NCBI GenBank assembly: GCA_029243845.1
Contig: JAQWRF010000005.1
Span: 1 to 7,407 of the forward strand
Origin: Planctomycetota bacterium
GTDB lineage: Bacteria > Planctomycetota > UBA1135
Direction: 5' to 3'
Length of the DNA: 7,407 bases
Shown: positions 1 through 5,698 of the stretch, one piece after another
Numbering within the stretch: the stretch's first letter is position 1
Layout of the letters: every line of letters starts with the position of its first letter
Position numbers and translations under genes: made by a program
The notes under the pieces: generated by a model
The model's input: only the letters and a program-made list of their open reading frames with translations
Database searches by the model: none
Told to the model about the DNA's origin: nothing

Positions 1-495
1 CAATACACCATAACGGTGGGCGCGAGATTTCTCGCTAGAGAACTCTGCCTTAATATTACCGTGGACTCCTTTGCCAGCACCGGTGTTATCAGGTGAACCA
101 CCTTGAATCATGAAGTCGCGCAAAATGCGGTGATACTTACGGTTGTCGTACAACCCTTCATCAGCATAACGCAAAAAGTTACGCACGTGAATCGGTGCAG
201 CGGCAGCCCATAATTCGAAAGTCATGGTACCGATAGATGCGCCATCAATTTCACAATCCATTTCGATGTAGTAATTGCTAAGTTGTTCGTCACTAACGAT
301 AGTCGCGTCTTCGAAGTGGCGCGAGCCGCTAGCAACTTGAACTGCGGCAACAGGCGCGGCAGCAACAGGTGCGGCAGCCGGTTCTTGCGAACTAGGCGTT
401 TCTTCAGCAGTCCGGACCTCTTCAAGATTGGAAGAGCTAATGTCACCGCAAGCTGCTAACAGTAGCGGAGAAATGATAAGAGTTAAGATTTTCAT
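1..495 (-). CDS. cyclophilin-type peptidyl-prolyl isomerase lipoprotein (3' end outside the window)
   Basis: Predicted peptidyl-prolyl cis-trans isomerase that helps fold exported proteins at the periplasmic face of a membrane. The 165 visible residues begin with a lipoprotein signal (hydrophobic stretch, lipobox LLAAC, lipidated Cys16). Gly follows the Cys, so there is no Asp inner-membrane retention signal, and outer-membrane placement is an inference. An Ala/Pro-rich tether follows (about residues 39-52). The cyclophilin fold starts near residue 74. YHRILRDFMIQGGSPDNTGAGK contains the counterparts of human CypA Arg55, Phe60 and Gln63, here Arg123, Phe128 and Gln131. The C-terminal half of the fold lies beyond position 1. 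The ATG overlaps the thiolase stop codon as ATGA and no Shine-Dalgarno is visible, so translation is probably coupled to the thiolase. The family is secure; the natural substrate is unknown. Confidence 0.9.
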   Translation of the reverse strand, partial: MKILTLIISPLLLAACGDISSSNLEEVRTAEETPSSQEPAAAPVAAAPVAAVQVASGSRHFEDATIVSDEQLSNYYIEMDCEIDGASIGTMTFELWAAAAPIHVRNFLRYADEGLYDNRKYHRILRDFMIQGGSPDNTGAGKGVHGNIKAEFSSEKSRAHRYGVL

Positions 496-1682
496 TTTAT
501 TAATTTAAATGCGCCAGTGATACCAAGACCACCGCTAACACAGAGTGAAGCAAGACCCATGTCGGTCTTGCGGCGTTGCATCTCATGCAACAGAGTAACT
601 ACAATGCGCGCACCTGTACATCCTATTGGATGACCCAGTGCAATCGCACCACCGTTTACGTTTAACAGCGACCTATCGATAGGCATTTTTTGCAAACAAG
701 CCAATGCTTGAGCAGCAAAGGCTTCATTGAGTTCGAACAAACCAAAGTCATCAAATGACCAGCCATTACGTTCGAACAATTGCGCCGTCGCCGGCACTGG
801 GCCAAGACCCATCCGTTTAGGATCGGTACCAGCCGTTTGGCTATCCAAGAACTCAGCAAGCGGAGTAATACCACGGCGCTCAGCTTCATCAGCCGACATC
901 AATACCAACGCCGCAGCGCCATCGGTAATACCCGAAGCATTGCCCGGAGTTACCGTGCCATTCTCTTCCGCAAACACGCCTGGCAATTTAGCTAAACCTT
1001 CAAGAGTAGTTTGTGGACGCATATGCTCGTCGCGGTCAACCACCACATTGCCCTTGCGTGACTTAACCGTCACCGGCGCAATCTGTGAATCAAAGTGGCC
1101 ATTTGCCCAAGCCAGCTCGGCTTTCTTTTGAGAATCTAAAGCAAACTCATCTTGTTCAGTGCGCGTTATATTGCACTCAGTAGCCAACAACTCGGCAGTC
1201 GCGCCCATCAACATATCAGATAGTGGGCACAAAAATCCGTCGCGGTACATGCTGTCAATAATTTTGGCGTGACCCAAACGGTAGCCATCACGCATGCGGT
1301 CTAGCATGTGCGGCACCATTGACATGTTTTCCATGCCACCGGCTACAGCTATCTTGGCGCGGCCAAGGCGTATGTCATCGGCTGCTTGCTGAAGAGTCTT
1401 CAGCCCTGAAGCACAAGCCATATTGGTTGTAAATGCTGTTGAGCGCTCCGGTATACCACTACTCCAAGCCGCTTGCCGCGCCGGGTTTGGGCGCGCTCCG
1501 GCTTGGCGAGCCATTCCCAAAATCACTGTGTCGACATCTTCTGGCGATAATCCCGCTTGCGACAATGCGTGTTTCGTCGCAAATGCAGCCAACTCCGTGG
1601 CGGGCACGTTATTAAAACTGCCGCCGAAGCGCCCGATTGGCGTGCGAACAGCACTGACTATGACAATAGGTGATTCTGACAT
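492..1682 (-). CDS. acetyl-CoA C-acyltransferase (thiolase)
   Basis: Cytosolic thiolase of 396 residues, the usual family length. It either cleaves 3-ketoacyl-CoA with CoA (beta-oxidation, ketone-body or amino-acid catabolism) or condenses two acetyl-CoA to acetoacetyl-CoA. The N-terminus VIVSAVRTPIGRFGG is typical. The nucleophile is Cys90 in NMACASGLKTL; NEAFA lies at 319-323; the catalytic His351 is in GHPIGCTGARI; the second catalytic Cys381 is in CVSGGLGITGAF. That last box usually reads C-x-G-G-G, and here Ser383 replaces the first Gly. The sequence does not decide between biosynthetic (AtoB/PhaA-like) and degradative (FadA-like) use, so no symbol is given. It is divergent from pckA, and its TGA stop overlaps the start of the cyclophilin lipoprotein, which suggests a two-gene transcript. 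No Shine-Dalgarno is evident before the ATG. Confidence 0.95.
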   Translation of the reverse strand: MSESPIVIVSAVRTPIGRFGGSFNNVPATELAAFATKHALSQAGLSPEDVDTVILGMARQAGARPNPARQAAWSSGIPERSTAFTTNMACASGLKTLQQAADDIRLGRAKIAVAGGMENMSMVPHMLDRMRDGYRLGHAKIIDSMYRDGFLCPLSDMLMGATAELLATECNITRTEQDEFALDSQKKAELAWANGHFDSQIAPVTVKSRKGNVVVDRDEHMRPQTTLEGLAKLPGVFAEENGTVTPGNASGITDGAAALVLMSADEAERRGITPLAEFLDSQTAGTDPKRMGLGPVPATAQLFERNGWSFDDFGLFELNEAFAAQALACLQKMPIDRSLLNVNGGAIALGHPIGCTGARIVVTLLHEMQRRKTDMGLASLCVSGGLGITGAFKLIK

Positions 1683-1760
1683 TTTGGCTTAACATGATAC
1701 CTAAACTGTTCCGATAGAGAGTAAAATATTCGCCTCTCAAGGCAGAACTGCCCCAGGACA
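1683..1760. promoter_or_regulatory. divergent promoter region between thiolase and pckA
   Basis: The two start codons face away from each other across these 78 bp, so both promoters should lie here or run into the coding regions. On the plus strand TAAAAT at 1722-1727 could be a -10 element for pckA, but no good -35 box sits at the right distance. On the minus strand TTGAGA (near 1734-1739) is a possible -35 without a convincing -10. The location is supported by gene arrangement; the individual boxes are weak. Confidence 0.45.
1741..1752. repeat. short inverted repeat before pckA
   Basis: GGCAG-AA-CTGCC is a 12-bp inverted repeat with 5-bp arms, ending 8 bp before the pckA ATG. It could be an operator half-site pair or a small leader hairpin. 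A match this short may be chance, and no known regulator is recognised. Confidence 0.25.
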
Positions 1761-3434
1761 ATGAGTGAAGCAACACAAAATTCATCACTTGCGCAACAGC
1801 TAGAACACAGATTCGGGCTGCGCAACCTCGAATACCGCCATAATCTAAGCAAAGAGGAGCTTTTTCACGAAGCCATTGCCAATGACCGTGGCCGCGTCAG
1901 CCTCGAGGGCGACGACAACGCGCAAAAAGCATTCGCCACCAAGCTTGGAGTGAATGGCCCTTTGGTCTACTACACTGACCCTACTTGTACTGGGCGCCCA
2001 GTCAATGACACCTTTGGCGTGGCATGGCCAGAACTAGATGAAAAGGTTTGGTGGAAGCCAGACTTTCAGAAATTTAATCCTGAGAAATTCGAGGCTCTAA
2101 CAGCACGTGTAGTTGAACACCTTAACCAGCGTGGCAAACACCTTTACGTTAAAGATGTTTACGCTGGCGCCGATCCTTCGTACGCACGTCCATACCGATT
2201 AGTCTCAGAATACGCCTCCCATAGCTTCTTCTGTCACAACATGTTCATGCACGGCATCGAAGGCGTAAGCGACGAAGATGCAAAACGCTGGACTATGCTC
2301 AACGTACCGTCGTTCCATTGCGACCCTGAACGCGATGGCACAGTTGGCACACGCCTCGCTTGCCTCGACTTTAAAAACAAAGTTGTACTAGTACTTGGCC
2401 GCGCAGATTACTGCGGTGTAGTAAAAAAATCAATGTTTACAGTGATGAATTACCTCCTCCCTGAAATGGGCGATATGGGTATGCACTGTTCAGCAAACGT
2501 CGGCCCTAATGGTGACGGCGCAATCCTCTTCGGCCTCTCAGGCACAGGCAAAACCACTCTTTCAGCAGATGCCAACCGTCAGCTAATCGGCGACGACGAG
2601 CACGCATGGACCGGTATCGGCGTGTCAAACCTCGAAGGTGGTTGTTACGCCAAGTTGATTGATCTCAACAAAGAAGACGAGCCGGTCATTGCAGCTGCAA
2701 TGTCAATGCCGGGCACTATCATTGAAAACGTGCCGCCATTGCCTGGCAAGGAAATGAGCGAATGTGATCCACAAGAACTAGATTTAACGGACAAGTCCGT
2801 TACTGAAAACACTCGCTTCTCTTACCCGCTAGAAGCAAATCCAAATGTTGCTGAGGGTGCAAAGGGACCTCATCCGCAAACTATTGTGTTGCTGACTGCC
2901 GATGCTTTCGGAGTGCTACCACCGGTTTCGATTCTGTCGACACAAGAAGTGATGTATCACTTTGTTAGCGGTTTCACTGCTAAGTTGGCTGGCACCGAAG
3001 TGGGTATCACCGCACCAGTTGCTGCATTTAGCGCTTGCTATGGTGCGCCGTTTATGTCGCAGCACCCTTCTGTCTACGCGCGCTTACTCGCTGAAAAAAT
3101 GGAACAACACCAGACGCGTTGTATCTTACTCAACACCGGTTGGGGTGGTGGCGCCTATGGCGTTGGTAAGCGTATTAGCATTGGTCACACCCGCGCGCTA
3201 CTCGATGCCGCGCTCTACGGCAAGCTTGACAACGTACCTACCGAAACACATCCGATCTTAGGCTTGACCATGCCTACCGAATGCCCAGGCGTGCCAAGCG
3301 AAATACTAAATCCGCGTAATACTTGGGAAGACAAAGAGGCTTACGATGTGGCGGCCAAGAAACTCGTCGCGATGTTCCAAGACAACTACGCGAAGAAGAA
3401 CTTTGCCGAGTTAGGGATTGCCCCCGTAATGTAA
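1761..3434 (+). CDS. pckA: phosphoenolpyruvate carboxykinase (ATP)
   Basis: Cytosolic enzyme converting oxaloacetate and ATP to phosphoenolpyruvate, ADP and CO2, the entry step of gluconeogenesis. The 557 residues slightly exceed the usual ~540. ATP-type hallmarks are present: P-loop GLSGTGKTT at 258-266, LIGDDEHAW at 275-283, and TENTRFSYP around 348-356 (Arg352). The C-terminal half has LTADAFGVLPPVS, GFTAKLAGTE and NTGWGGGAYGVGKRIS. By alignment with the E. coli enzyme (offset about +10), the Mn ligands are Lys223, His242 and Asp279, all present. Two normally conserved boxes diverge: the oxaloacetate-site motif usually reads TGRSPKDKF and here is TGRPVNDTF (Arg79 kept), and the usual YxGExKKG is YCGVVKKS. 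An AGGA lies only 2 nt before the ATG, so the Shine-Dalgarno is poor. No terminator separates it from the next ORF. Confidence 0.96.
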   Translation: MSEATQNSSLAQQLEHRFGLRNLEYRHNLSKEELFHEAIANDRGRVSLEGDDNAQKAFATKLGVNGPLVYYTDPTCTGRPVNDTFGVAWPELDEKVWWKPDFQKFNPEKFEALTARVVEHLNQRGKHLYVKDVYAGADPSYARPYRLVSEYASHSFFCHNMFMHGIEGVSDEDAKRWTMLNVPSFHCDPERDGTVGTRLACLDFKNKVVLVLGRADYCGVVKKSMFTVMNYLLPEMGDMGMHCSANVGPNGDGAILFGLSGTGKTTLSADANRQLIGDDEHAWTGIGVSNLEGGCYAKLIDLNKEDEPVIAAAMSMPGTIIENVPPLPGKEMSECDPQELDLTDKSVTENTRFSYPLEANPNVAEGAKGPHPQTIVLLTADAFGVLPPVSILSTQEVMYHFVSGFTAKLAGTEVGITAPVAAFSACYGAPFMSQHPSVYARLLAEKMEQHQTRCILLNTGWGGGAYGVGKRISIGHTRALLDAALYGKLDNVPTETHPILGLTMPTECPGVPSEILNPRNTWEDKEAYDVAAKKLVAMFQDNYAKKNFAELGIAPVM

Positions 3435-3455
3435 GGTACAGGCTAAACTAGACTT

Positions 3456-3617
3456 GTGCTTAAAATAACAACATCGCCGAGGCTTCTCTTCCTCATGGTG
3501 TGCGCGAAGGTATTCACTAGTTGCGCGACACCAATGGTCGAGGAGGCTCAAGAAGGACTCACCACAGAATATGGCCTTGATGGCTACAATGCCGACGAGG
3601 TTGTTATTCCATTGTGA
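3456..3617 (+). CDS. 53-residue ORF with secretion or lipoprotein-like leader
   Basis: I recognise no family. It starts at GTG, 21 nt after the pckA stop, probably on the same transcript. The N-terminus looks like an export signal: Lys3 and Arg9, a hydrophobic run (LLFLMV), then FTSCAT, a weak lipobox with Phe at -3 and Ser at -1, putting a lipidated Cys at 23. The remaining 30 residues are acidic and soluble and end NADEVVIPL. It stops at TGA 3615-3617. It lies in the same frame as the beta-barrel ORF starting at 3645, with a second TGA at 3624. It may be the detached N-terminus of that barrel, a genuine mini-lipoprotein, or a product of decay. There is no strong ribosome binding site. Confidence 0.45.
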   Translation: MLKITTSPRLLFLMVCAKVFTSCATPMVEEAQEGLTTEYGLDGYNADEVVIPL

Positions 3618-3629
3618 GTGGGCTGACCT

Positions 3630-3637
3630 GGAGAAGG
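3630..3637 (+). promoter_or_regulatory. Shine-Dalgarno-like GGAGAAGG before the barrel ORF
   Basis: GGAGAAGG sits 7 nt before GTG 3645 and is the best ribosome binding site in the window. It supports independent initiation of the barrel ORF at that GTG rather than at the next ATG about 105 nt downstream. The GTG also forms the loop of a possible CCCC-GTGC-GGGG hairpin (3641-3652), which could reduce initiation. Confidence 0.45.
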
Positions 3638-3644
3638 CGCCCCC

Positions 3645-4166
3645 GTGCGGGGTGCAGGAAACATACAAGACAAGCCGCATTCTTTGACTACGCGCTGGGT
3701 GATAGACAATAATTCGCCACGCGCATCACTCGAGTTTTCATTAACCCGCATGATACTGCCGAATCTTAGTGCCGGCATTGAATTCATGCCCGAATCCGAT
3801 CGCTATTCACCCGTTGTAAATTGGCGCTTTATCGAAGCAGCCGGATGGCGTCCAGCAGTAACAGTCGGCACGAGTTCGGCTTGGCCTTCGTCCAAGGTGA
3901 GTGGCAATGCATATATATTGTCTGTCGGCAACAGCATTGCCAAAGGACTTAGCGCTTACGTCGCCGCCAGCTATGCACCCTCTGGCGACTTATGGCAAAT
4001 ACCCGCCGGGCTAAATTACCGCATCAATAAAGATTGGTCGAGCCGCCTGATGTACGACGGCGATAAGTTACACCCTATTATTACTTACAGTTACGGCGAT
4101 ATTCGCACGAGTTTTATTTTACTCGACAGCAAATCACCGACGCTATCCGTATCATTTAGCTTTTAA
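3645..4166 (+). CDS. probable outer-membrane beta-barrel protein without its own signal peptide
   Basis: No named family is recognised. The 173 residues form about twelve short stretches of alternating polar and hydrophobic residues (for example RASLEFSLTRMI, RPAVTVGTSSAW, LHPIITYSYG), separated by turns rich in Gly, Asn, Ser and Asp. The chain ends SPTLSVSFSF, a C-terminal Phe with alternating residues, as in the recognition signal of outer-membrane barrels handled by BamA. The expected place is the outer membrane, yet from this GTG there is no signal peptide. The same-frame ORF at 3456-3617 does have an export-like leader, so the two may be halves of one gene interrupted by TGA at 3615 and 3624. 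The alternative is that a signal-bearing start was lost. A strong GGAGAAGG precedes the GTG. Role unknown; pore or structural barrel is inference. Confidence 0.6.
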   Translation: MRGAGNIQDKPHSLTTRWVIDNNSPRASLEFSLTRMILPNLSAGIEFMPESDRYSPVVNWRFIEAAGWRPAVTVGTSSAWPSSKVSGNAYILSVGNSIAKGLSAYVAASYAPSGDLWQIPAGLNYRINKDWSSRLMYDGDKLHPIITYSYGDIRTSFILLDSKSPTLSVSFSF

Positions 4167-4182
4167 ACACTCAGTGATGTAC

Positions 4183-4217
4183 AAAAAAAACTCTCCCCCC
4201 GTTACGGGAGGGAGAGT
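4183..4217 (-). terminator. rho-independent terminator of the 294-aa secreted protein gene
   Basis: Read on the minus strand, a GC-rich stem of 12 pairs with one bulged base and a 3-nt loop (4190-4217) is followed by eight T (4183-4190). It begins 20 nt after the stop codon at 4238. On the plus strand the stem also follows the barrel gene, but there it lacks a T-tract, so termination of that convergent transcript would be weaker. The same hairpin design recurs at 5341-5376. Confidence 0.9.
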
Positions 4218-4237
4218 CTAAGACTATCTCTGACTAA

Positions 4238-5122
4238 TTACTGAACCGTTTCAGCTAGCGAGTTAGTAAGAACACCATTATTTAGGGCCTGTGTGTAAAG
4301 AGTAACACCAGAAGCGTTAGCCGGCACATTTACTGTAAGTGATGCAGCACCACTTGCGTTTGAAGGGATATTAGCAAGTGTGCTAATTGGTGGACTCATA
4401 TCAACAATACCGTAGGCAGTATTGATCGGGCCTGCACCTGTAAGCGAGTAACCAATAATACAGTTTGAGTTAGGAGCTGCGCCTGTAATACTGAATGTTA
4501 CTGGTGAACCTGCAGTCATTGGAGTGATAGCGTAAGTTAATCCGCCTCCGCCTCCGCCGCCTGACTGGTCATCAACAACAACATTATCTACCCAAATTTC
4601 GTGAGCCCAATCGCCAGAGAAGTGTATTCCTGCCATGACGTTGGCTTGACCCGCATAAGCTGACATGTCAGCCGTACGCGCCATTACTAGATCTTCTTCA
4701 GAGGCATCAATTGAATCAGTCCAAACGACAGTCCAAGTAGCTCCACCATCGGTAGAAACTTCTACTGTTGTGACGCCGTTTCCGAAACTTCCAGGAACGT
4801 GTGCCATATATGCCACGTAATTAGTTTCTATGTCCATATGGAAGTATGCTTCAGTCATGCCAGTCAAATCCATTGCAGGAGTTGCAAGCATGTTTTCAGC
4901 TTGACCGTCTGCAGAACCACCATCGCCGTGCCATGCGCGAAGCGTTCCGTAAGGCACGTCGGTGTTCCAAGGCTCAGAGAATGTTGTTGAATTGTTTAGG
5001 TTTTGAGTAATCCATCCGGCTGGAGGTACAATTCCTAAGTCAAAATCTTCTGTTAAGACAGTTGTTTGAGCATTCAATGTGCCGAAGCAGCAAAGTGCTA
5101 ATAAAGAGAGAAAGTTTTTCAT
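4238..5122 (-). CDS. secreted protein with one choice-of-anchor J-type module and a C-terminal Ig-like domain
   Basis: Exported 294-residue protein of unknown function. Residues 1-18 form a Sec signal peptide (cleavage likely LNA|Q). Residues 19-184 are a jelly-roll module resembling choice-of-anchor J / cleaved-adhesin domains: EDFDLGIVPPAGW, LATPAMDL, VEVSTDGGATWTVVW and a closing WVDNVVVDD. Seven Gly (188-194) link it to a 100-residue beta-rich C-terminal domain (195-294), of a type I associate with secreted Planctomycetota proteins; this is a judgement from memory. The latter matches the end of the 429-aa neighbour at about 81 of 100 residues. There are no membrane segment, PEP-CTERM, LPXTG or catalytic motifs. 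Adhesion or carbohydrate binding is inference from the module class. The leader before the ATG is pyrimidine-rich with no Shine-Dalgarno. It has its own terminator. Confidence 0.88.
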   Translation of the reverse strand: MKNFLSLLALCCFGTLNAQTTVLTEDFDLGIVPPAGWITQNLNNSTTFSEPWNTDVPYGTLRAWHGDGGSADGQAENMLATPAMDLTGMTEAYFHMDIETNYVAYMAHVPGSFGNGVTTVEVSTDGGATWTVVWTDSIDASEEDLVMARTADMSAYAGQANVMAGIHFSGDWAHEIWVDNVVVDDQSGGGGGGGLTYAITPMTAGSPVTFSITGAAPNSNCIIGYSLTGAGPINTAYGIVDMSPPISTLANIPSNASGAASLTVNVPANASGVTLYTQALNNGVLTNSLAETVQ

Positions 5123-5217
5123 GAAAAATTTTAGGGGAGAAAGGGATGTGTGACGTAATCGCCACTACTTCAATACTAAGCGGTCCGTAAAGGGAAGGGG
5201 GCTAAAAGATGGAAAAA

Positions 5218-5340
5218 GTCCTCTACCCGTTGCGAGAGAGAGGTTTTAAGGCCACCTCCCGTCAATTGATAAACCGCTTAAGCAAAATAGTTAGTAAACT
5301 CGCCATTATTTTGTGCTTAGGAGCCTTTCTAAATAACAAT
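5218..5340 (-). pseudogene. decayed 3' end of a third secreted-paralog gene with its old terminator
   Basis: On the minus strand this stretch lines up with the 3' end plus terminator of the two intact paralogs. AGTTAGTAA (5289-5297) and CGCCATTATTT (5301-5311) recur 12 nt apart exactly as at 5419 and 5431. The distance from hairpin start to AGTTAGTAA is 71 nt here and in the 429-aa gene. Over those 71 nt I count about 36 ungapped matches, and 20 of 23 over 5289-5311. Translated, it still reads AQNNGEFTNYFA then stop, against ALNNGVLTNSLAETVQ. The terminator arms are degraded (CCTCT/AGAGG remain, with five A). Similarity fades above about 5312, and by 5341 the intact neighbour's terminator begins. 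The 95 bp between it and the 294-aa gene hold that gene's leader and no clear promoter. Confidence 0.75.
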
Positions 5341-5376
5341 AAAAAAAGATTCTCCCCCCGAATGGGAGGGAGAATC
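5341..5376 (-). terminator. rho-independent terminator of the 429-aa secreted protein gene
   Basis: Minus-strand hairpin (5348-5376) with arms GATTCTCCC/GGGAGAATC plus an inner CCC/GGG step, one bulged base and loop GAAT (plus-strand reading). It is followed by a seven-T tract (5341-5347), 19 nt after the stop codon at 5396. It is homologous to the terminator at 4183-4217. One C:G pair there is T:A here, a compensatory change that keeps the stem. Confidence 0.9.
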
Positions 5377-5698
5377 TAAGACTATCTCGGACTAATTACT
5401 GAACTGTTTCAGCTAGCGAGTTAGTAAGAGCGCCATTATTTAGGCCTTGTGTGTAAAGAGTAACACCAGCAGCGTTAGCCGGCACATTTACTGTAAGTGA
5501 TGCGTCACCGTTTGCATCTGCAACAAGAGTAGGGAATCTACTAATTGGTGGAGTCATATCAACAATACCGTAGGCAGTGGTGATCGGACCTGCACCTGCA
5601 AGAGAGTAACCAATAATAACGTTTGAGCTAGGTGCTGCGCCTGTAACACTGAATGTTACTGGTGAACCTGCAGTCATTGGAGTAATAGCGTAAGTTAA
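5341..5698 (-). repeat. duplicated C-terminal domain plus terminator block (mate at 4183-4540)
   Basis: The C-terminal domain coding region, stop codon and terminator are shared with 4183-4540 in the same order and nearly the same spacing, so whole gene ends were duplicated rather than domains alone. About 81 of 100 encoded residues agree. Ten of the 19 differences fall in a 14-residue patch (294-aa protein residues 247-260; 429-aa protein 382-395). The decayed third copy at 5218-5340 belongs to the same family. Confidence 0.85.

Noticed and set aside
222..446. Minus-strand 74-codon frame over the cyclophilin lipoprotein
   Set aside because: It is in the wrong frame of a recognisable lipoprotein and cyclophilin sequence; the product is only a Leu/Arg-rich artefact.
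727..1131. Plus-strand open frame of 134 codons opposite the thiolase
   Set aside because: It is the antisense shadow of a clearly conserved thiolase; its translation has no domain-like character and no upstream ribosome site.
1658..1852. Minus-strand 64-codon frame across the thiolase-pckA gap
   Set aside because: It overlaps the starts of two secure genes in another frame and has no homology that I recognise.
2962..3261. Plus-strand 99-codon frame within pckA
   Set aside because: Out-of-frame overlap with the catalytic part of PEP carboxykinase; no family resemblance.
3615..3626. Genome-wide reassignment of TGA to Trp
   Set aside because: The thiolase ends at TGA exactly where the family ends, and that TGA overlaps the start of the cyclophilin gene. 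TGA is therefore a normal stop here.
3411..3787. Minus-strand frames opposite the leader ORF and barrel start
   Set aside because: No ribosome site or recognisable protein features, and the plus strand shows a better leader and barrel pattern.
4541..4563. Poly-Gly codon run in the 294-aa gene as a phase-variable repeat
   Set aside because: The Gly codons are mixed rather than a perfect short repeat, so slippage is unlikely; it reads as an ordinary domain linker.
5341..5376. Hairpins at 4190 and 5348 as ends of an insertion sequence or CRISPR repeats
   Set aside because: They are directly oriented, each follows a gene stop codon and each has a T-tract; there is no transposase or spacer pattern.
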